From: Acinetobacter sp. ANC 7912
GTDB taxonomy: Bacteria; Pseudomonadota; Gammaproteobacteria; Pseudomonadales; Moraxellaceae
NCBI RefSeq assembly: GCF_039862785.1
Contig: NZ_CP156795.1
Location: 744,001 to 808,000, forward strand
Length of the DNA stretch: 64,000 nt
Reading direction: 5' to 3'
The notes beneath the pieces were generated by a model that was not told the DNA's origin, did not search any database, and saw only the letters and a list, made by a program, of their open reading frames with translations. The position numbers were made by a program, and so were the translations under genes. Below are positions 59,859 to 64,000 of the stretch, in pieces (positions within the stretch are counted from its first letter, which is position 1; each line of letters starts with the position of its first letter).

Positions 59859-60998
59859 TTACTTACCGAGTAATTCTCTAGCAACAATCTCTTTCATAAT
59901 TTCGTTAGTGCCTCCATAAATTTTCTGCACTCGTGCATCTACAAAGAAGCGTGAAATTGGATACTCCTGCATGTAGCCATAACCCCCAAAGAGCTGCAGC
60001 AGTTGATCGATAACTTCACATTGGGTATCTGTAATGAAGCATTTCAAGGCCGCGACCTCATTCACTGTTAGTGCATTTTGGCTATACAGCTGGGTGCAAT
60101 GATCGACAAATGACTGGGCTGCCAGTGCCTTAATTTGAGCTTGGGCAAGTACAAAACGGGTATTCTGGAACTGAGACAACGGTTGTCCGAATGCTTTACG
60201 CTCCAGCACATAGTTTTTAGTGAGTTCAATTGCGCCCAGTATTGAACCAAGTGCCATCAGTGAAATACTGAGACGTTCACGTGGTAACTCCTGCATGAGA
60301 TAACTGAAGCCTTGGCCTTCCTGGCCGAGAAGCTGATTTTTGGGTACTTTGACCTGATCGAAGAAGAGCTCTGCAGTATCTTGGGCATGCAGACCAATTT
60401 TTTTTAGACTACGGCCTTTTTTAACGCCTTCTAGATGAGCATCGACCAGTAGAATTGAAATGCCTTTGGCACGTGCCTGTGGATCCGTTTTAGCAACCAA
60501 TACGATCAGATCAGCCTGTTGACCATTAGAGATAAAAGTCTTCGAGCCATCTACAATATAGTGGTCACCTTCAGGAATAGCTTGCGTACGAATTGCCTGT
60601 AAGTCAGAGCCAGCGTTGGCTTCAGTCATCGCAATTGCAGTAATGACTTCGCCAGTAACCATTTTCGGTAACCAGTATTTTTTCTGATCTTCAGAACCAA
60701 TGTTCTGAATATAGGGAGAAACCAGTTCACTTTGTCCACCAATGGCAACCGCAAGAGAGGTAAATCCGGCTTGAGCTGTTTCTTGAACCAGCATCTGTGA
60801 ATAATGAATCGGAGCACCAAAACCGCCATATTCTTCAGGTACATCAACACAGAGAAAACCGTTTTCACCAAGCTGATACCATAGCTCACGTGGAATCAAA
60901 CCCTGTTCTTCCCACGATTCGTAGAATGGCGCTACATTTTCCTGTAGAAAGCGCCTAAAATTGTCACGGAACAACTCAAAATCACTATCCCTTTGCAT
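59859..60998 (-). CDS. hcaD: Acyl-CoA dehydrogenase of the hydroxycinnamate operon
   Basis: FAD-dependent dehydrogenase of 379 residues. ITAIAMTEANAGSDLQAIRT and the C-terminal QLFGGYGYMQEYPISRFFVDARVQKIYGGTNEI are acyl-CoA dehydrogenase signatures; the catalytic Glu is probably in IYGGTNEIM. It probably desaturates dihydro(hydroxycinnamoyl)-CoA, letting phenylpropanoids enter the cinnamate route. AGGGGAA precedes the ATG at 60998; an ATG seven codons earlier is weaker. Confidence 0.9.
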   Translation of the reverse strand: MQRDSDFELFRDNFRRFLQENVAPFYESWEEQGLIPRELWYQLGENGFLCVDVPEEYGGFGAPIHYSQMLVQETAQAGFTSLAVAIGGQSELVSPYIQNIGSEDQKKYWLPKMVTGEVITAIAMTEANAGSDLQAIRTQAIPEGDHYIVDGSKTFISNGQQADLIVLVAKTDPQARAKGISILLVDAHLEGVKKGRSLKKIGLHAQDTAELFFDQVKVPKNQLLGQEGQGFSYLMQELPRERLSISLMALGSILGAIELTKNYVLERKAFGQPLSQFQNTRFVLAQAQIKALAAQSFVDHCTQLYSQNALTVNEVAALKCFITDTQCEVIDQLLQLFGGYGYMQEYPISRFFVDARVQKIYGGTNEIMKEIVARELLGK

Positions 60999-61030
60999 GA
61001 TTTCCCCTTTTTTGGACAAAAATAGCTTTA

Positions 61031-61050
61031 CAGCTCCAAAAAAGGAGCTG
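61031..61050. repeat. Intercistronic hairpin between the CoA ligase and acyl-CoA dehydrogenase genes
   Basis: CAGCTCC and GGAGCTG pair around AAAAAA in the 70-base junction. It could stabilise or trim the upstream message; a T run lies only on the plus-strand side. Confidence 0.5.
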
Positions 61051-61068
61051 TTTTTAAAATTGAATGAC

Positions 61069-62955
61069 TTATGCTTTCAGTGTTGGAATGCGAATAATCA
61101 GTGGATTATTGACATTTTTTTCATACAGTTCCTGTACTAATGCAGCACGGCGCTTGAGAATGCCGCTTTGATTCAGATTTCCTTTATCAGTTGTTTCACC
61201 TGCATCCAGTTGTGGTGCCTCGGTCATGAGGTACAGCATTGGAACAGTATTGGAACTACCCGTAGCATCTTTATTGAAATCAAGAAGGAACTGTTTGAAC
61301 CATTGTTGAACTTTGGGATGCGCTAAAATCTCTTTGGCATTTGAATGTTGCAGGTCTAAACCAGCATACTCAGCGCAGGCATTGATTTTCGGGAAAATCA
61401 AAAAACCAATCGCACTTAAATTGGAACCTGTAATGCACACATCTTGAATCAGTTGGTTACCCGTAATGAGGACTTTGTTGCGGAGTGTGCCAACGTTAAC
61501 AAATGTTCCTGTATTCAGTTTGAAGTCTTCAGCAATACGGCCATCGTACATTAATCCCTGGCTTGGATCATTAGGATCTACCAGTTGCACAGCATCACCC
61601 GTACGATAGAAACCTTCTTCATCAAAAATATCGGCTTGCTGATCAGCAGGTAGACGCCAGTAATGTTTCATGACATTCTTGCCACGTACACAGAATTCAA
61701 GCTTATCGCCATATGGTGTTAACTTGACTTCACATCCTGGTGCCGGATAACCAATAAAGCCCGCCATGACTTTAGGTCCAGTGGTAAATACACAGGAAGG
61801 TGCAGTTTCGGTCATCCCTAGACCACTCATAATGCGTATACGTTCACCGCAGTGGTCTTGTGCAATCTTATCTAGTCGATTCCATCCGGCCTCAGACAAA
61901 GCTGCGCCAGCAAAAAACAGTACTTTTACTTTTGCAAAAAACTTGTCACGCAATTCAGCATCATGCTCCAGGGCTTCAGTAATTTCTTCCCAGCCTTTAG
62001 GTACATTTAAATAGACGGTTGGTGAAATTTCCTTCAAGTTGCGAATAGTTTCATCCATTTTACCTGGGACTGGTTTGCCATCATCGATATAGATCGTTCC
62101 ACCGTTATATAAAGCGATTCCAACATTATGGCTACCACCAAAGGTATGATGCCAAGCGAGCCAGTCTACTAATATCGGTGGTGTTTCCTCAAACTCTGGG
62201 AAGGTTTGTAATAACATTTGCTGATTAGTACATAACATCAAATGTGTTGTGGGTACCGCTTTCGGCATTTTGGTAGAGCCGGAAGTAAACAGAAATTTTG
62301 CAATCTGGTGCTCATCAATCGTAGCGTAATGTGCTTTGATATCTTTTATTTCTGAGTCGAGTAGGGAGGCAAAAGCTGTACAGTCTTGTTCACCTAGTCT
62401 GCCCGAGTTGGTGATAATCTCGATGTCATCATTATTTAGACAACTTTGTATAGCGGAAGCAAAAGCATCCCCATCATTAGCAAAAACTAAACCAGGCGTC
62501 AGTGTATCGAATATATGTTTAAGTTTGCCAAAATCTTTGGAAATCAGTGAATAAGCTGGAGAAATAGCAGAGAAGGGAATACCTGCCAGCATTGCACCCA
62601 TGGATAGTGTTAAATGCTCTAGATCATTGCCCGACAGGATCACAATTGGTCGTTCAGTAGATAAATGGGCACGGTTCTTTAAGGCTTGAGCGATTCGCCA
62701 TGCACGGTTGGCTGTTTCAGCATAAGTCAGTTTGATCCACTCGCCTTGTGCATCACGTTTCGCTGCAAAGACACGGTCCGGGTGAGCCGCAGCATGTTCT
62801 AATAGTCGATCGGTCAGTTTCTGTGGATACGGTTTAAGTTGTTCTTTTGGAGAGATATAAAGCGCGCCATTTTTATATTCAAAATATGTTTCATGACTGC
62901 CTAATTTTACAAAACGTTCAGGATATTTCTGTGCTGAAACCGTCATGTGTGCCAT
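61069..62955 (-). CDS. hcaC: Hydroxycinnamoyl-CoA (feruloyl-CoA) synthetase
   Basis: AMP-forming acyl-CoA ligase of 628 residues that activates ferulate, coumarate and caffeate. AMP loop LFTSGSTKMPKAVPTTH, SGLGMTETAP, and YDGRIAEDFKLNTGTFVNV, the feruloyl-CoA synthase version of the hinge and C-terminal region. GGAG precedes the ATG. Length fits feruloyl-CoA synthases and exceeds typical 4-coumarate ligases. Second gene in this window of the operon reading right to left. Confidence 0.93.
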   Translation of the reverse strand: MAHMTVSAQKYPERFVKLGSHETYFEYKNGALYISPKEQLKPYPQKLTDRLLEHAAAHPDRVFAAKRDAQGEWIKLTYAETANRAWRIAQALKNRAHLSTERPIVILSGNDLEHLTLSMGAMLAGIPFSAISPAYSLISKDFGKLKHIFDTLTPGLVFANDGDAFASAIQSCLNNDDIEIITNSGRLGEQDCTAFASLLDSEIKDIKAHYATIDEHQIAKFLFTSGSTKMPKAVPTTHLMLCTNQQMLLQTFPEFEETPPILVDWLAWHHTFGGSHNVGIALYNGGTIYIDDGKPVPGKMDETIRNLKEISPTVYLNVPKGWEEITEALEHDAELRDKFFAKVKVLFFAGAALSEAGWNRLDKIAQDHCGERIRIMSGLGMTETAPSCVFTTGPKVMAGFIGYPAPGCEVKLTPYGDKLEFCVRGKNVMKHYWRLPADQQADIFDEEGFYRTGDAVQLVDPNDPSQGLMYDGRIAEDFKLNTGTFVNVGTLRNKVLITGNQLIQDVCITGSNLSAIGFLIFPKINACAEYAGLDLQHSNAKEILAHPKVQQWFKQFLLDFNKDATGSSNTVPMLYLMTEAPQLDAGETTDKGNLNQSGILKRRAALVQELYEKNVNNPLIIRIPTLKA

Positions 62956-62997
62956 TACTTATACTCCATGTATTTTTAGCTATTCTTGTTCCAAATA

Positions 62998-63026
62998 AAA
63001 GGAGCTGACTTCATGTCAACTCCTTT
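62998..63026 (-). repeat. Hairpin between the aldehyde dehydrogenase and CoA ligase genes
   Basis: AAAGGAG-TGAC pairs with GTCA-CTCCTTT, directly after the dehydrogenase stop; on the minus strand TTTTATT follows. Partial terminator or mRNA stabiliser. Confidence 0.55.
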
Positions 63027-63033
63027 AAGTTTC

Positions 63034-64000
63034 TTAAACTGGATAGTGGCGCGAGCTGGTTTGAATGGTAATCCAGCGCAGTTCAGTGAATTCAGCCACA
63101 GACACCTTACTTCCAAATCGTCCGTAACCACTTTGTTTTACACCACCAAATGGCATTTGTGCCTCATCATGCACTGTTGCACCATTAATATGGCAGATGC
63201 CTGACTCGATTCTTTTTGCAACTGCTAGGGCTTGTGCAAGATCTTGGCTGAACACGGCTGCAGACAGGCCAAATTCAGAATCATTAGCCAGTTCAACCGC
63301 TTCATCTACAGTCTTAAATCGTTGTACGGTACAAACAGGGCCGAAGGATTCTTCTGCATACAATTTCATTTCCTTAGTAACGTCAACCACTAAGGTAGGT
63401 TGCATAATAGCATCTTGAATGTCTAAACCGAGTGGTAAATTTGCACCTTTTTCACGCGCATCTTCAACTAATGATTGAATGCGAGAGGCAGCTTTTTTGC
63501 TTTCCAGTATACCCAATGGGTAATTGCTTTCCAGTGGATTTCCTGCACGAATGTTACGAGTTTTTTCAATTAATTTTTCAATAAATGCGTCAGCAATTTT
63601 TTCATCAACCAATACACGTTCTGTAGACATACAGATTTGCCCTTGGTTAAAGAAAGCACCAAAACTGATAGCATTGACGGCTTCATCTAGATCAGCATGT
63701 TCAAGCACGATTACGGGTGCTTTGCCGCCAAGTTCTAGCAGTACTGGTTTTAGATATTTTGCTGCAGTTTCTGCAATGATACGGCCGACATGTGTAGAGC
63801 CAGTAAAGTTAATACGTTTAGTTAAAGGATGAGAAATCAGTCGTTCAACAATCTGTGGCGCATCTTGAGGAGCGTGGGTAATGACGTTGACCACGCCATC
63901 GCCCAGACCTGCTTCATGTAGTACTTCACCAATCAAACGATGGGTAGCTGGACATGCTTCAGAAGCTTTGAGTACAACTGTATTGCCACATGCAAGCGGC
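63034..64000 (-). CDS. hcaB: Vanillin/hydroxybenzaldehyde dehydrogenase, N-terminus beyond the window
   Basis: Aldehyde dehydrogenase cut by the window edge. The open frame runs from the end inward with LACGNTVVLKASEACPATHR. Visible: NAD-fold region RINFTGSTHVGRII, catalytic Glu in LLELGGKAP, nucleophile Cys in NQGQICMSTERV and the EESFGPV block. It oxidises the benzaldehyde released by hydroxycinnamoyl-CoA hydratase-lyase to 4-hydroxybenzoate, protocatechuate or vanillate. The lyase gene (hcaA) would be expected outside the window. Confidence 0.92.
   Translation of the reverse strand, partial: PLACGNTVVLKASEACPATHRLIGEVLHEAGLGDGVVNVITHAPQDAPQIVERLISHPLTKRINFTGSTHVGRIIAETAAKYLKPVLLELGGKAPVIVLEHADLDEAVNAISFGAFFNQGQICMSTERVLVDEKIADAFIEKLIEKTRNIRAGNPLESNYPLGILESKKAASRIQSLVEDAREKGANLPLGLDIQDAIMQPTLVVDVTKEMKLYAEESFGPVCTVQRFKTVDEAVELANDSEFGLSAAVFSQDLAQALAVAKRIESGICHINGATVHDEAQMPFGGVKQSGYGRFGSKVSVAEFTELRWITIQTSSRHYPV

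Overview
The window reads as chromosome of an Acinetobacter species. The transfer-messenger RNA encodes the tag ANDETYALAA. The protocatechuate operon has the Acinetobacter gene order (pcaU divergent from pcaI-J-F-B-D-C-H-G) and sits beside pobR/pobA and a hydroxycinnamate operon, as in the supraoperonic aromatic cluster of A. baylyi. Small Acinetobacter-type proteins are also present. No rRNA, tRNA or CRISPR array was seen.

Bases 1-29,000 are mostly housekeeping: rep, dut, a phosphomannomutase/phosphoglucomutase, argB, a class II glutamine amidotransferase, a bacteriohemerythrin, an NSS-like membrane protein with rnfH, bamE divergent from fur, pilT-pilU, yggS, sbcD-sbcC-acyltransferase, an intact IS982-family element (19863-20842, 7-bp target duplication), a TIGR01777 epimerase, thiO, hemB, a thioesterase, emrAB and glpK.

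At 29172-29531 lies ssrA. Just downstream is the N-terminal stub of a tyrosine integrase, cut by an intact IS3-family element (29938-31261, 3-bp target duplication). This looks like the scar of an integrative element at ssrA. An accessory stretch follows. It holds a PhyH-type Fe(II)/2-oxoglutarate dioxygenase, a LuxR-type regulator, and an AraC/EutR-like regulator divergent from a three-gene operon. That operon encodes an ethanolamine-permease-like APC transporter, an APH-fold kinase and an AGXT2L-type phospho-lyase. I read it as a cobalamin-independent route that phosphorylates an amino alcohol and then eliminates ammonia and phosphate. It is the best candidate here for an undescribed system.

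Bases 38,300-43,700 hold hcaE-hcaF-mhpB, part of a 3-phenylpropionate/cinnamate pathway without ferredoxin, reductase, diol dehydrogenase or later meta-cleavage enzymes. Upstream is an unusually AT-rich 1.1 kb region with repeated dyad motifs, then a decayed IS3-family element carrying two almost identical short palindromic inserts.

Bases 44,000-64,000 are aromatic catabolism: porin and AAHS transporter, pobR/pobA, pcaU and the pca operon (lacking the pcaK found between pcaD and pcaC in ADP1, and carrying a MITE-like repeat between pcaJ and pcaF). Converging on it is a hydroxycinnamate operon: aldehyde dehydrogenase (cut by the window edge), CoA ligase, acyl-CoA dehydrogenase, porin and thioesterase. 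Together they would take hydroxycinnamates to 4-hydroxybenzoate or protocatechuate and on to succinyl-CoA and acetyl-CoA.
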